Assembly: GCA_007120055.1 (NCBI GenBank)
Contig: SKOL01000387.1
Location: 1 to 24,408 of the forward strand
DNA: 24,408 nucleotides
Reading direction: 5' to 3'
Source of the DNA: Anaerobacillus sp.
GTDB taxonomy: Bacteria > Bacillota > Bacilli > Bacillales_H > Anaerobacillaceae
Shown here: positions 1 to 8,935 of the stretch, one piece after another
Numbering within the stretch: position 1 is the stretch's first letter
Layout: each line of letters begins with the position of its first letter
Translations under genes and position numbers: made by a program
Notes under the pieces: generated by a model
Told to the model about the DNA's origin: nothing
What the model saw: the letters and a program-made list of their open reading frames with translations, nothing else
The model's database searches: none

Positions 1-2
1 AT

Positions 3-29
3 GTAAAAATAGATGATTTTAAAGTTTAA
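3..29 (+). CDS. Possible last codons of an upstream gene (spoVD tail?)
   Basis: The frame starting at base 3 is open from the window edge and ends at a TAA at 27-29, reading VKIDDFKV. In B. subtilis the gene before murE is spoVD, a transpeptidase with a C-terminal PASTA domain, and such a short hydrophobic/charged tail would fit. Eight codons cannot prove coding. The other two forward frames also stop within the first 15 bases. The call rests on position only. Confidence 0.2.
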   Translation, partial: VKIDDFKV

Positions 30-87
30 AAACTGCGATTAATAGCTACGCTAGAGATAAGTTAAATGATTGTGAGGTTAATGGAAA

Positions 88-1569
88 ATGATGACTCTAA
101 ATGAACTTGTTAGCTGCTTGCAGCAATTTTCGAAAAGTAATAGTTCTAACCCTGTAATTAACACAATTGAAATGGACTCCCGCCAAGTGGATGACGGAAG
201 TCTATTTATTTGTATTGAAGGATATACAGTAGACGGACATGATTTTGCCCATCAAGCAATAGAAAAAGGTGCGGTCGCGATTTTAGCCCAAAAGCGAATA
301 GACGTTGATGTACCTGTTGTCTACGTAAAAGATACAAAACGGGCCATGGCGGTAATTTCAAATGTATTTTACGATCACCCGACAACGAAACTTTCGCTGA
401 TCGGCGTTACAGGCACCAATGGGAAAACGACTACAACCCACTTGATCGATAAAATTTTAATGGATGCCCGTGTTAAAACAGGCTTAATTGGAACGATGTA
501 TATGAAAATAGCTAATGAGAAAGTAGAGGCGAAAAATACGACGCCAGAGTCTATTTCCTTACAACAAAGTTTCAGGAAGATGGTTGATCAAGGTGTTGAA
601 ACAGCGATTATGGAAGTGTCTAGTCACGCCCTTCACCTCGGAAGAGTAAGAGGTTGTGATTTTAACATCGCTGTATTCACGAATCTTTCTCAAGACCACC
701 TAGACTATCATGAAACGATGGATGCATATCGGCATGCAAAAGGGCTGTTATTTGCCCAGTTAGGAAATACGTATTGTCATAAACAGAGGAAAATAGCTGT
801 TTTAAATGTAGATGATCCTGCATCTAGAGAATACGAGAAAATGACTGCTGCTCAAATTGTTACATATGGAATTGAACATGACTGTGATGTTAAAGCTAAA
901 AATATAAAAATCACTGCTCAAGGAACGTATTTTGAAGTAGAAGCATTTGGAGAAAAGCAATCGGTACAATTAAAGATGATTGGTAAATTTAGTGTTTATA
1001 ATGCTTTAGCCGCATTGGCTACATGTCTTGTAGACGGGTTACCTCTCGATGACATTATTAAGTCGTTACAAACCGTTGACGGTGTTTCTGGCCGATTTGA
1101 ACCAGTTGATGAAGGACAACCTTTTACAGTGATTGTCGACTATGCTCACACTCCAGATAGCTTAGAAAATGTGTTGTTAACTGTAAGAGAGTTTGTTCAA
1201 GGCGAGGTTTATGTTGTCGTAGGGTGTGGCGGAGATCGAGACAAAACGAAGCGTCCAATAATGGCGAAGATTGCCAGTGAATTAGGAGATCATGTAATTT
1301 TGACTTCTGATAACCCTAGAAGTGAAGAGCCGTTACAAATTATTAAAGACATGGAAGAAGGTCTAACGGAAGAATGTAGTCATATTTCAATTGTCGACCG
1401 TAAAAAAGCGATCACACACGCCGTTGAAAAGGCAAACGATAATGATGTGATTGTCATCGCTGGAAAAGGGCATGAAACATATCAAATCATTGGAGGAGAG
1501 ACGATTTTCTTTGATGATCGCTTAGTTGCTAGTGAGGCGATAAAGGAGCGCGGTAGTAATGAGCTTTAA
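88..1569 (+). CDS. murE: UDP-MurNAc-L-Ala-D-Glu:meso-diaminopimelate ligase MurE
   Basis: Cytoplasmic Mur ligase that adds meso-diaminopimelate to UDP-MurNAc-L-Ala-D-Glu using ATP. The 493-residue protein has the usual three domains: an N-terminal UDP-substrate domain with DSRQV at 30-34, a central ATPase domain with P-loop GVTGTNGKTTTTH at 106-118 and a likely carbamylated lysine in HAKGLLF (K219), and a C-terminal domain with DYAHTP at 351-356 and GKGHE at 459-463. DNPRSEEP at 408-415 is the known signature of meso-DAP rather than L-lysine enzymes, so the wall should be the A1-gamma type. The start has a modest GAGGT site at 73-77; a second ATG follows directly at 91. Its last 11 bases overlap murF, which suggests translational coupling. 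Length is normal for the family. Confidence 0.97.
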   Translation: MMTLNELVSCLQQFSKSNSSNPVINTIEMDSRQVDDGSLFICIEGYTVDGHDFAHQAIEKGAVAILAQKRIDVDVPVVYVKDTKRAMAVISNVFYDHPTTKLSLIGVTGTNGKTTTTHLIDKILMDARVKTGLIGTMYMKIANEKVEAKNTTPESISLQQSFRKMVDQGVETAIMEVSSHALHLGRVRGCDFNIAVFTNLSQDHLDYHETMDAYRHAKGLLFAQLGNTYCHKQRKIAVLNVDDPASREYEKMTAAQIVTYGIEHDCDVKAKNIKITAQGTYFEVEAFGEKQSVQLKMIGKFSVYNALAALATCLVDGLPLDDIIKSLQTVDGVSGRFEPVDEGQPFTVIVDYAHTPDSLENVLLTVREFVQGEVYVVVGCGGDRDKTKRPIMAKIASELGDHVILTSDNPRSEEPLQIIKDMEEGLTEECSHISIVDRKKAITHAVEKANDNDVIVIAGKGHETYQIIGGETIFFDDRLVASEAIKERGSNEL

Positions 1570-2920
1570 TATAAATTTTTTAAAACAAATAGCAACGAAA
1601 TCTACAGGTGATATTGATACAGAAAAAAATATAGATTCTGTTTTTATCGATAGTCGTAATCAAGTAAATAATGGCCTTTTTATTCCTATTATCGGTGAGC
1701 GTTTTGATGGTCACGAATTTTTACAAGGTGCGATTGATAATGGCGCTATTGCAACCCTATGGGACGAAAGTAGACCTGTTCCTAAAGGTTTAAATGGCGA
1801 TTTTCCTATTTTTTTTGTTAAAGATACGTTAAAAGCATTACAACAGTTAGCTAGCATATATTTACAAAAGGTAAGCCCTAAAGTAGTCGGTGTAACTGGA
1901 AGTAATGGGAAAACATCAACGAAAGATTTATTAGAAGCAGTTCTCTCGAAAAAATTTATTACGCATAAAACATCCGGAAATTATAATAATCATATTGGTT
2001 TACCCTTAACAATTTTAGCAATGCCTATCAACTGTGAAGTGGCTATACTTGAAATGGGGATGAATAACTTTGGTGAGATTTCTTTTTTAAGTAAGCTCGC
2101 AAAGCCTGATATTGCAATTATTACCAATATTGGTGAGTCCCATATCGAACAGCTAGGAAGTAGGAAGGGCATTGCTAAAGCCAAGCTTGAAATTGTTGAT
2201 GGCTTGAAGACAGATGGGGTTTTAATTATTGACGGAGATGAACCATTACTGCATACAGCTCGTGATCTAAATACGTTAGAGTGTGGTTATAATGATGGTA
2301 ACGAATTTAAAATTACTAATATTGAACAAGCGGCTGAAGGCACTAATTTTTCGATAAACGTCAACTTACATTTCTCTTTACCACTTTTAGGTAAGCATAA
2401 TGTTAAAAATGCAACATTTGCTTTAGCTGTTGGGAAATATTTAGGATTAAGTGAACATACAATGCAATTAGGGTTAGACAACTGTACGTTAACTGGAATG
2501 AGAATGGAAAAAAAGGCTGGGCTAAATGGCTCAACAATTATAAACGACGCATATAATTCTAGTCCGACGTCAATGAGAGCCGCAATTGAGACAATTAAGC
2601 AACTTAAAGGTTTTTCACGAAGAATACTCGTGTTAGGGGATATGTATGAACTAGGGAAAGCTGAAAGACAATTACATGAATCAGTTGCAGAAGTGATCAC
2701 AGCACCGATTACATATCTTATAACCATTGGTGAAAAAGGTGCTTGGATAAGTGAGGCATTAATGAAAAACAATAAAGACAAAATTGTAATTAAAACATAT
2801 AAAACAAAAGATCACGCAAAAGGTGATTTAATCAATTTACTAACGGATGGAAGTGTCGTATTAATTAAAGCTTCTCGTGGTATGAAGCTAGAAACACTCT
2901 CCACTGATATATGTACGTAG
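1559..2920 (+). CDS. murF: UDP-MurNAc-tripeptide:D-Ala-D-Ala ligase MurF
   Basis: Cytoplasmic ATP-dependent ligase that adds D-alanyl-D-alanine to the UDP-MurNAc-tripeptide, the last soluble step of precursor synthesis. The 453-residue protein has an N-terminal DSRNQ motif near 31-35, the Mur ligase P-loop [13 protein letters not shown] at 111-123, the NNHIGLPLT and EMGMN motifs that follow it, and the MurF-typical [11 protein letters not shown] segment in its C-terminal half. A strong AAAGGAG site at 1542-1548 inside murE fixes the ATG at 1559. It overlaps murE by 11 bases and is followed 16 bases later by mraY, so the three genes form one unit. In B. subtilis murF sits away from this cluster beside ddl; here it keeps the position seen in many other bacteria. 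Confidence 0.95.
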   Translation: MSFNINFLKQIATKSTGDIDTEKNIDSVFIDSRNQVNNGLFIPIIGERFDGHEFLQGAIDNGAIATLWDESRPVPKGLNGDFPIFFVKDTLKALQQLASIYLQKVSPKVVGVTGSNGKTSTKDLLEAVLSKKFITHKTSGNYNNHIGLPLTILAMPINCEVAILEMGMNNFGEISFLSKLAKPDIAIITNIGESHIEQLGSRKGIAKAKLEIVDGLKTDGVLIIDGDEPLLHTARDLNTLECGYNDGNEFKITNIEQAAEGTNFSINVNLHFSLPLLGKHNVKNATFALAVGKYLGLSEHTMQLGLDNCTLTGMRMEKKAGLNGSTIINDAYNSSPTSMRAAIETIKQLKGFSRRILVLGDMYELGKAERQLHESVAEVITAPITYLITIGEKGAWISEALMKNNKDKIVIKTYKTKDHAKGDLINLLTDGSVVLIKASRGMKLETLSTDICT

Positions 2921-2936
2921 GAAGGAGGGATTAAAT

Positions 2937-3911
2937 ATGCCCGATAATTTTCTGTTTTTTACATTAGTTGTAGCCTTTGCTATTTCAGTAGCTTTATCAC
3001 CAATCATTATCCCATTTTTACGAAGGTTAAAGTTCGGTCAAAGTATAAGAGAAGAAGGACCGAAGTCCCATCAAAAGAAAAGTGGGACTCCGACAATGGG
3101 TGGGGTAATGATTTTACTAGCTATTGTTATAGCAACGATTATAATGGTAGCGCAATATTCAAATTTAACGGTTGAAATCTATTTACTATTACTTGTCACT
3201 GTAGGTTTTGGTATCTTAGGATTTTTAGATGACTTTATTAAAGTAGTTTTAAAACGTAATTTAGGATTAACGTCAAAACAAAAGTTAATTGGACAATTAA
3301 TCGTAGCCGTCATTTTTTATATTGTTATTAATCAATTAAATTTTTCAACTGAGATTGCGATCCCAGGAACCGATTTCGGAATAGATATTGGTATTTTATA
3401 TTTACCATTAATTATTTTCATGCTAGTTGGGGCTTCAAATGCGGTTAATTTAACAGATGGGTTAGACGGTTTACTTGCAGGAACTGCTGCAATTGCCTTT
3501 GGTGCCTATGCTGTTATTGCTTTTAACGCTGAACAAATAGAGGTTGCTTTATTTTGTGCAGCAGTTGTAGGAGCAGTATTAGGCTTTCTCGTTTTTAATG
3601 CTCATCCAGCTAAAGTGTTTATGGGTGATACTGGCTCGTTAGCCTTAGGTGGTGCAATCGCCGCAGTAGCAATTTTAACAAAAATGGAAATTTTACTCGT
3701 GATCATTGGTGGTGTTTTCGTCATTGAAACACTTTCTGTGATCATTCAAGTCATTTCTTTTAAAACAAGAGGAAAGCGCATATTTAAGATGAGTCCACTT
3801 CATCACCATTACGAGTTATCAGGATGGTCTGAATGGCGAGTAGTCGTTACTTTCTGGCTTGTCGGCTTAGTGTTTGCTGTACTAGGAATTTACTTAGAGG
3901 TGTGGATTTAA
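2937..3911 (+). CDS. mraY: Phospho-MurNAc-pentapeptide translocase MraY
   Basis: Polytopic membrane enzyme that transfers phospho-MurNAc-pentapeptide from UDP to undecaprenyl phosphate, giving lipid I. At 324 residues with about ten hydrophobic segments it has normal family size. Conserved motifs are present: [16 protein letters not shown] at 41-56, the catalytic aspartate pair in FLDDFIK at 97-102, NLTDGLDG at 171-178, [12 protein letters not shown] at 228-239 with the essential aspartate, and the loop [13 protein letters not shown] at 287-299. The GGAGG site at 2924-2928 fits the ATG at 2937. Its stop codon abuts the start of murD. Confidence 0.98.
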   Translation: MPDNFLFFTLVVAFAISVALSPIIIPFLRRLKFGQSIREEGPKSHQKKSGTPTMGGVMILLAIVIATIIMVAQYSNLTVEIYLLLLVTVGFGILGFLDDFIKVVLKRNLGLTSKQKLIGQLIVAVIFYIVINQLNFSTEIAIPGTDFGIDIGILYLPLIIFMLVGASNAVNLTDGLDGLLAGTAAIAFGAYAVIAFNAEQIEVALFCAAVVGAVLGFLVFNAHPAKVFMGDTGSLALGGAIAAVAILTKMEILLVIIGGVFVIETLSVIIQVISFKTRGKRIFKMSPLHHHYELSGWSEWRVVVTFWLVGLVFAVLGIYLEVWI

Positions 3912-5267
3912 ATGAAAAATAAACAATTATATGCCGGAAAATTAATCTTAGTCATTGGGCTTGCCAAAAGTGGGTTAGCTGCAAGTAAACTCCTTCACAA
4001 GTTAGGAGCAAAAGTGGTCGTTAATGATCAAAAGCCACTTGAGGAAAACGTTCAGGCGAGCGAGTTGCAACAATTGGGAATTGAAGTTATTTGTGGTGGA
4101 CACCCTATGGACTTACTTGATAGAAATTTTGATTTAGTTGTCAAAAATCCTGGTATCCCTTATTCTAACCCTCTTATAAGTGGGGCAATTAGGAAAGGGA
4201 TTTCGGTGGTTACAGAAGTTGAAGTTGCAAACATGATTTCTGAAGCAGAAATGATTGCGATCACAGGTTCGAATGGAAAAACGACGACGACAACGCTTGT
4301 ATATGAAATGTTAAAAAACAGTGGACGCCAGCCATTAATAGCTGGGAATATAGGAACAGTGGCCTGTGAGGTTGCGGAAACAGCAACAATGGATCATATT
4401 ATTGTTACTGAGGTTTCTAGCTTCCAACTGATGGGGACTGAAAACTTTCATCCGAAAGTCGCCGTCTTCTTAAACTTATTTGATGCCCATTTAGATTATC
4501 ACGGAACCAGAGAGGAATATGGAGCGGCTAAAGCTAAAATTTTCGCTAACCTTTCTAGCGACGATTACGTAATTGTTAATGCGGATGATGACGATGTCAT
4601 GAGATTATCTGCAAATGTTAGGGGTGAAAAAGTTCCTTTTTCAGTAAATAAAACCGTTAAATCAGGCGCGTACATTTTCGATAATTATGTTTATTTTAAC
4701 AATGAAAAGATTATTCCATTAGAAGAAATTGTTCTTCCAGGAGCTCATAATTTAGAAAATATTTTAGCGGCCGTTTGTGCAGCGAAAGTTACTGGGGCTA
4801 GAACAGAAAAAATCGTTGAGGTACTATCTTCGTTTAACGGTGTTAAACACCGGACGCAATTTGTCACAACAATTAACGGAAGAAAATTTTACAACGATTC
4901 TAAAGCAACGAATATGTTAGCAACAAAAGTAGCTGTTTCTGCTTTTAGGCAACCGGTAATTTTAATTGCGGGTGGACTAGACCGGGGAAACGATTTTGAT
5001 GAACTGATTCCGACCCTTGAAAAATTAAAAGGTATTGTTGTTTATGGAGAAACAGCCCCAAAATTAGCACTAGCTGCTAAAAAAGCTGGGTTGACATTTA
5101 TTGAAACGGTTAACAATGTGAATGAAGCCGTAAATATTGCTTATAAACATTCGCAAAGTGGAGATGTCATTTTACTATCACCGGCGTGTGCTAGCTGGGA
5201 TCAGTTTAAAACATTTGAAGAAAGAGGAGATACATTTATTGAATCCGTTTATAAATTAGAAAAATAA
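3912..5267 (+). CDS. murD: UDP-MurNAc-L-Ala:D-glutamate ligase MurD
   Basis: Cytoplasmic Mur ligase that adds D-glutamate to UDP-MurNAc-L-alanine. The 451-residue protein begins with a Rossmann-like segment ([11 protein letters not shown] at 11-21), has the ATPase P-loop [10 protein letters not shown] at 119-128, the FYNDSKATN motif in the C-terminal domain and the conserved end motif [17 protein letters not shown]. The ATG directly follows the mraY stop and is served by AGAGGTG at 3896-3902 inside mraY, so the two are probably translationally coupled. Enzymatically it acts before murE although it lies after it. The gap to the next gene carries a possible sigma-E promoter. Confidence 0.97.
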   Translation: MKNKQLYAGKLILVIGLAKSGLAASKLLHKLGAKVVVNDQKPLEENVQASELQQLGIEVICGGHPMDLLDRNFDLVVKNPGIPYSNPLISGAIRKGISVVTEVEVANMISEAEMIAITGSNGKTTTTTLVYEMLKNSGRQPLIAGNIGTVACEVAETATMDHIIVTEVSSFQLMGTENFHPKVAVFLNLFDAHLDYHGTREEYGAAKAKIFANLSSDDYVIVNADDDDVMRLSANVRGEKVPFSVNKTVKSGAYIFDNYVYFNNEKIIPLEEIVLPGAHNLENILAAVCAAKVTGARTEKIVEVLSSFNGVKHRTQFVTTINGRKFYNDSKATNMLATKVAVSAFRQPVILIAGGLDRGNDFDELIPTLEKLKGIVVYGETAPKLALAAKKAGLTFIETVNNVNEAVNIAYKHSQSGDVILLSPACASWDQFKTFEERGDTFIESVYKLEK

Positions 5268-5270
5268 ATG

Positions 5271-5299
5271 GACATGTATCACCGGCACCTGCATACATA
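5271..5299 (+). promoter_or_regulatory. Candidate sigma-E promoter for spoVE
   Basis: CATACATA at 5292-5299 matches seven of eight bases of the sigma-E -10 consensus CATACAHT. GACATGTA at 5271-5278, 13 bases upstream, matches the weaker -35 element (GKMATATT) at about five of eight. In B. subtilis spoVE is transcribed by sigma-E from the murD-spoVE gap, so the position is as expected. The -35 match is poor, hence moderate confidence. Confidence 0.5.
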
Positions 5300-5348
5300 T
5301 AGGTAATAGGGGCTTGCCCAAATTCAAAAATGAATGAGGTGTTCCACA

Positions 5349-6449
5349 TTGCCTAAATCTAAAACAACACCAGACTTTATTATAATTATTACAACACTTA
5401 CTTTATTAGCGATTGGAATGATCATGGTTTATAGTGCCAGTGCTGTTTGGGCTACATATAAGTTTGACGACGCATTCTTTTTTGCTAAGCGTCAACTTTT
5501 CTTTGCTGGCTTAGGTGTTGTAGCGATGTTTATTATAATGAATGTTGATTATTGGACGTGGCGAAAACATGCTAAATTATTAGTTGTCATTTGCTTTATT
5601 TTACTCGTTGTCGTTTTGATTCCGGGAGTTGGGCTCGTTAGAGGGGGAGCGCAAAGTTGGCTAGGAGTTGGAGCCTTCTCAATACAACCGTCTGAATTTA
5701 TGAAGTTTGCGATGATTGCTTTTTTAGCTAAATATTTATCTGAGAACCAAAAGAAAATAACCAAGTTTAAGCAAGGTCTTCTACCTTCTTTATCTTTAGT
5801 TCTTTTAGCCTTCGGTTTAATTATGCTTCAGCCCGATTTAGGAACTGGAGCTGTTATGGTTGGCACTTGTGTTGTAATGATTTATGTTTCCGGAGCAAAA
5901 TTAAGTCATTTTGTAGGTTTAGGAATGATTGGTCTCGCGGGTTTTGCTGCGCTTATTATTTCAGCGCCTTACCGTATAAAACGAATTACTTCGTTTTTAG
6001 ATCCGTGGTCTGATCCTCTAGGAAGTGGCTTTCAAATTATTCAATCATTGTATGCAATCGGTCCTGGAGGGTTGATGGGGCTCGGTTTAGGAGAAAGTAG
6101 ACAAAAGTTTTTTTACTTACCTGAGCCTCAAACAGACTTTATCTTTGCTATTTTGTCAGAAGAGCTTGGCTTTATCGGCGGTACGTTTGTTATTTTATTA
6201 TTTAGTATATTATTATGGCGAGGAATTCGTGTTGCGCTAGGTGCTCCAGATTTGTTTGGTAGTTTGTTTGCTGTAGGAATTATTGGTGTCATTGCGATCC
6301 AAGTAATGATAAACATTGGAGTAGTTATTGGACTTATGCCGGTAACAGGAATCACTTTACCGTTTTTAAGCTACGGTGGATCATCACTAACATTAATGCT
6401 CGTTGCCGTTGGTGTTTTGTTGAATATAAGCCGGTATGCCCGTTATTAG
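5349..6449 (+). CDS. spoVE: Stage V sporulation protein E, SEDS-family glycosyltransferase SpoVE
   Basis: Integral membrane SEDS protein (FtsW/RodA family) that polymerises lipid II into glycan strands for the spore cortex, working with the class B PBP SpoVD. I place the start at TTG 5349, preceded by GAGGTG at 5336-5341 with a 7-base gap; the ATG at 5334 lies inside that site. This gives 366 residues, the same length as the B. subtilis protein as I recall it. The sequence is closer to SpoVE than to vegetative FtsW from the first membrane segment on (IMVYSASAVWA, NVDYWTWR). About ten membrane segments, the large loop around YRIKRITSFLDPWSDP and the C-terminal GITLPFLSYGGSSL motif are present. 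Followed by a palindromic repeat and a terminator. Confidence 0.93.
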   Translation: MPKSKTTPDFIIIITTLTLLAIGMIMVYSASAVWATYKFDDAFFFAKRQLFFAGLGVVAMFIIMNVDYWTWRKHAKLLVVICFILLVVVLIPGVGLVRGGAQSWLGVGAFSIQPSEFMKFAMIAFLAKYLSENQKKITKFKQGLLPSLSLVLLAFGLIMLQPDLGTGAVMVGTCVVMIYVSGAKLSHFVGLGMIGLAGFAALIISAPYRIKRITSFLDPWSDPLGSGFQIIQSLYAIGPGGLMGLGLGESRQKFFYLPEPQTDFIFAILSEELGFIGGTFVILLFSILLWRGIRVALGAPDLFGSLFAVGIIGVIAIQVMINIGVVIGLMPVTGITLPFLSYGGSSLTLMLVAVGVLLNISRYARY

Positions 6450-6452
6450 TTA

Positions 6453-6545
6453 GTTAAGAGTTAAGAGTGAAGAGTTATTGTAAGAGTTTGCTTCGAAGCT
6501 TCTCTCACACAACTCAAAACTCTTCACTCAAAATTCAACACTCCC
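6453..6545 (+). repeat. Palindromic repeat element after spoVE
   Basis: A long imperfect inverted repeat begins just after the spoVE stop. An 11-bp arm at 6465-6475 is exactly complementary to 6519-6529, and a perfect 10-bp palindrome, GCTTCGAAGC, at 6490-6499 forms the tip, with further pairing between (GAG and CTC) around it. The right end contains ACTCAAAATTCAACA at 6526-6540, which recurs with one mismatch at 16890-16904 in another palindrome after sigE. It therefore looks like a dispersed intergenic repeat rather than a gene-specific site. Confidence 0.6.
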
Positions 6546-6547
6546 TA

Positions 6548-6578
6548 AAAGAGCCCTAAATTAACTGGGCTTTTTTTG
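6548..6578 (+). terminator. Intrinsic terminator of the murE-spoVE unit
   Basis: AGCCC at 6552-6556 pairs with GGGCT at 6567-6571, with A/T pairs extending the stem, and seven T residues follow. It ends the murE-spoVE transcript and separates it from the murG promoter just downstream. Confidence 0.8.
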
Positions 6579-6585
6579 TTTTAGT

Positions 6586-6615
6586 GTGATATTTACAATT
6601 AAAATAAGATATAAT
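6586..6615 (+). promoter_or_regulatory. Sigma-A promoter for murG-murB
   Basis: A perfect -10 TATAAT lies at 6610-6615. GTGATA at 6586-6591 matches four of six bases of the -35 consensus at 18-bp spacing. The site falls between a terminator and murG, where a new transcript must begin. The -10 is strong and the -35 weak. Confidence 0.6.
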
Positions 6616-6662
6616 GGAGAGATGGATAGAAATCCATTTTTTAGTTGGAGGTGTCAGTTATT

Positions 6663-7766
6663 ATGCGGATAATTGTTAGTGGTGGTGGTACAGGTGGGCA
6701 TATTTACCCTGCATTAGCGCTTATAAACGAAATTAAAAAATTAGAGCCGAGTGCCGAGTTTTTATATATTGGAACTGAGAAAGGATTAGAAAGTAGTTTA
6801 GTAACAAGGGAAGGAATACCTTTTAAAACAATTCATATTACCGGCTTTAAGCGGAAGATTTCATTAGACAATATGAAGACGGTGATGCGTTTTCTAAAAG
6901 GTGTATCTGATGCTAAAAAAATGATTAAGCAGTTTAAACCAGATGTCGTAATTGGTACTGGTGGTTATGTTTGTGGTCCTGTTGTTTATGCTGCTGCAAA
7001 ATTAAAAATTCCAACGGTCATCCATGAGCAAAATAGTGTACCTGGACTAACGAATAAATTTTTAAGTCGTTATGTCAGTAAAGTAGCGATCTCTTTTGAG
7101 GAGTCAAGGACATTTTTTCCTGAAAATAAAGTTGTTTATACAGGGAATCCGAGGGCTACAGAAGCCGCACTTGTAAGAGAAAAAGATCGGCTCACTGAAA
7201 TTGGATTAAATAAAGATAAAAAAACAGTACTTATCGTCGGTGGTAGTCGAGGGGCAAGGCCAATTAACGATGCATTTTTAGAAGTTTTAAATGAAGCTGG
7301 AACGAGAAACTATCAATTTTTATATGTAACTGGAGAAGTACATTATGAAAATGTGATGGCAGAGGTGAAAAAACAAGGAAGTCCTAAAAATATTCAAATA
7401 CAGCCATTCATTCATAATATGCCTGAGGTATTAAAAAATGTACAGTTGATCGTTGCTCGGGCTGGTGCAACTACTTTAGCTGAAGTGACTGCGGTTGGTT
7501 TACCAAGTATATTAATTCCTAGCCCTTATGTGACTAACAATCATCAAGAGAAGAATGCAAGGGCATTAAGTAACAAAAATGCTGCAATCTTAAAGCTTGA
7601 AAAAGAAATGACCGGTAACGTACTATTGAAGGAAATTGATCAAATAATGAACGATGATCAACAGTGGAATGAAATGCATACAGCTGCTTTAAAGTTAGGG
7701 AAACCAGAAGCAGCCAAAGAAATTTTTGAGTTGATGCAAAAGCTGTTGGAAAACCGAAGTTCATAA
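6663..7766 (+). CDS. murG: UDP-GlcNAc:lipid I GlcNAc transferase MurG
   Basis: Membrane-associated GT-B glycosyltransferase that adds GlcNAc to lipid I, producing lipid II on the inner face of the membrane. The N-terminal glycine-rich loop GGGTGGH is at 7-13, HEQNSVPG at 121-128, the second glycine-rich segment GGSRGA at 193-198 and the donor-site motif [10 protein letters not shown] at 265-274. I choose ATG 6663 because GGAGGTG at 6647-6653 sits nine bases before it; a TTG at 6645 in frame overlaps that site and would add six residues lacking family similarity. Length is then 367 residues, normal. Its own terminator-promoter pair upstream means it is expressed independently of spoVE. murB follows after 39 bases. 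Confidence 0.96.
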   Translation: MRIIVSGGGTGGHIYPALALINEIKKLEPSAEFLYIGTEKGLESSLVTREGIPFKTIHITGFKRKISLDNMKTVMRFLKGVSDAKKMIKQFKPDVVIGTGGYVCGPVVYAAAKLKIPTVIHEQNSVPGLTNKFLSRYVSKVAISFEESRTFFPENKVVYTGNPRATEAALVREKDRLTEIGLNKDKKTVLIVGGSRGARPINDAFLEVLNEAGTRNYQFLYVTGEVHYENVMAEVKKQGSPKNIQIQPFIHNMPEVLKNVQLIVARAGATTLAEVTAVGLPSILIPSPYVTNNHQEKNARALSNKNAAILKLEKEMTGNVLLKEIDQIMNDDQQWNEMHTAALKLGKPEAAKEIFELMQKLLENRSS

Positions 7767-7805
7767 AAATTTAATTTATAGGAAATATTCATTTGGGAGG
7801 ATTTT

Positions 7806-8714
7806 ATGGATAAACTTATAAAAGAACTACAACAAGCTAATATAGGGCAAATTAAAGAAAATGAACTGTTGGCGAACCATACTACTTGGAAAATTGGTGG
7901 TCCTGCTGAAGTATTATTTATTCCAAAAGATGAAACTAGCTTGGCGAAAACAATTTCGCTTCTGAAAAAAAATAATGTTCCTGTATTTATAGTTGGACGC
8001 GGTTCTAATTTGTTAATATCAGACAAAGGAATTCGTGGTGTAGTGATTAAAATAAGTGATAGTTTAGATCATTTAGAAGTAAACGGCGAAGAAGTAAGAG
8101 TTGGTGCAGGTTTTTCATTAATAAAACTTGCCACAATGTTAAGTAAAAAAGGATTATCTGGATTAGAGTTTGCAGGGGGGATCCCAGGCTCCGTAGGTGG
8201 TGCTGTATTTATGAATGCCGGAGCTCATAAATCTGATATATCGAAAATTTTAAAGAAGGCCAAGGTTGTATATCCGAATGGTAAAGTAGTTTGGTATAAT
8301 AATGACGAAATGGACTTTTCATATCGAACCTCAAGACTGCAAAAAGATCAAGGGATTTGCGTCGAGGCAATTTTTCAGTTGCGAAATGGTAACCGTGAAG
8401 ATATTGTTGCTGAAATTCAAAAAAATAAAGAATATCGTAAAAAAACACAACCGTGGGATTTCCCTTGCTGTGGAAGCGTCTTTCGCAATCCATTACCTCA
8501 CCATGCAGGAAAGTTAATAGAGGAAGCTGGGTTGAAAGGCTACACAGTTGGAGGTGCGCAAGTTTCTACGGTACATGCAAATTTCATTGTAAATATCGGT
8601 GGCGCGACCGCGAGTGATGTACTAGGACTAATAGATCATATTAAGGCTGAAGTTTATAAGAAGTTCCAAGTTCAAATGGAGACTGAGGTTGAATTAATTG
8701 GTGAAAAAAGTTAA
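7806..8714 (+). CDS. murB: UDP-N-acetylenolpyruvoylglucosamine reductase MurB
   Basis: FAD-dependent, NADPH-using cytoplasmic reductase that converts enolpyruvyl-UDP-GlcNAc to UDP-MurNAc. The FAD-binding segments GRGSNLLISD at 64-73 and GGIPGSVGGAVFMNAGAH at 124-141 are clear, as are SYRTSR at 172-177 and CGSVFRNP at 222-229, whose serine is the catalytic proton donor. The C-terminal TEVELIG supplies the conserved glutamate. The form is the shorter type II enzyme usual in Gram-positive bacteria, 302 residues. GGGAGG at 7795-7800 fixes the ATG. A perfect palindrome follows about 80 bases downstream, ending the murG-murB unit. Confidence 0.97.
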   Translation: MDKLIKELQQANIGQIKENELLANHTTWKIGGPAEVLFIPKDETSLAKTISLLKKNNVPVFIVGRGSNLLISDKGIRGVVIKISDSLDHLEVNGEEVRVGAGFSLIKLATMLSKKGLSGLEFAGGIPGSVGGAVFMNAGAHKSDISKILKKAKVVYPNGKVVWYNNDEMDFSYRTSRLQKDQGICVEAIFQLRNGNREDIVAEIQKNKEYRKKTQPWDFPCCGSVFRNPLPHHAGKLIEEAGLKGYTVGGAQVSTVHANFIVNIGGATASDVLGLIDHIKAEVYKKFQVQMETEVELIGEKS

Positions 8715-8795
8715 AAATAAATGTAAATAAATAGGTTTTTATGATACATTTATAAAATAGGTAAACGTAATGATATTAGCGCATTGCTTTGACAT

Positions 8796-8823
8796 GAAAA
8801 CGGCATATTAATATGCCGTTTTC
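8796..8823 (+). terminator. Perfect 28-bp palindrome between murB and divIB, likely terminator
   Basis: Bases 8796-8823 are a perfect 28-bp palindrome: GAAAACGGCATATT followed by its exact reverse complement. The GC-rich part (CGGCATAT) is flanked by A4 and T4, so it could end transcripts in either direction. The T tract is short, which makes it a weaker intrinsic terminator than the others here. It sits just before a very good promoter. Confidence 0.6.
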
Positions 8824-8847
8824 AAGATTTTGTAGAAAGATATATTT

Positions 8848-8876
8848 TTTACACAGAAATAAGAAGCTAGTATAAT
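8848..8876 (+). promoter_or_regulatory. Sigma-A promoter for divIB-ylxW-ylxX-sbp
   Basis: TTTACA at 8848-8853 and TATAAT at 8871-8876 are separated by exactly 17 bases, five of six and six of six matches to the consensus. It would start transcription near 8882, about 50 bases before divIB. Confidence 0.82.
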
Positions 8877-8935
8877 AAATGGATGTAACGTGCACTAATA
8901 ATATTTTGACATAACATTCATTGGAGGAAGTTGTT

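Noticed and set aside
2287..2781. 164-codon minus-strand open frame inside murF
   Set aside because: It is antisense to a well-supported gene, has no ribosome site, and its hydrophobic, Ser-rich content is typical of a shadow frame.
5334..5348. ATG 5334 as the spoVE start
   Set aside because: This ATG is part of the ribosome site for TTG 5349, and the added residues (MRCST) have no counterpart in SpoVE.
7658..8026. 122-codon minus-strand open frame across the murG-murB junction
   Set aside because: It is antisense to two certain genes with clear motifs and lacks a start signal.
8906..8911. TTGACA before divIB as a second -35
   Set aside because: No -10 lies at 16-18 bases; that position falls in the ribosome site and start codon.
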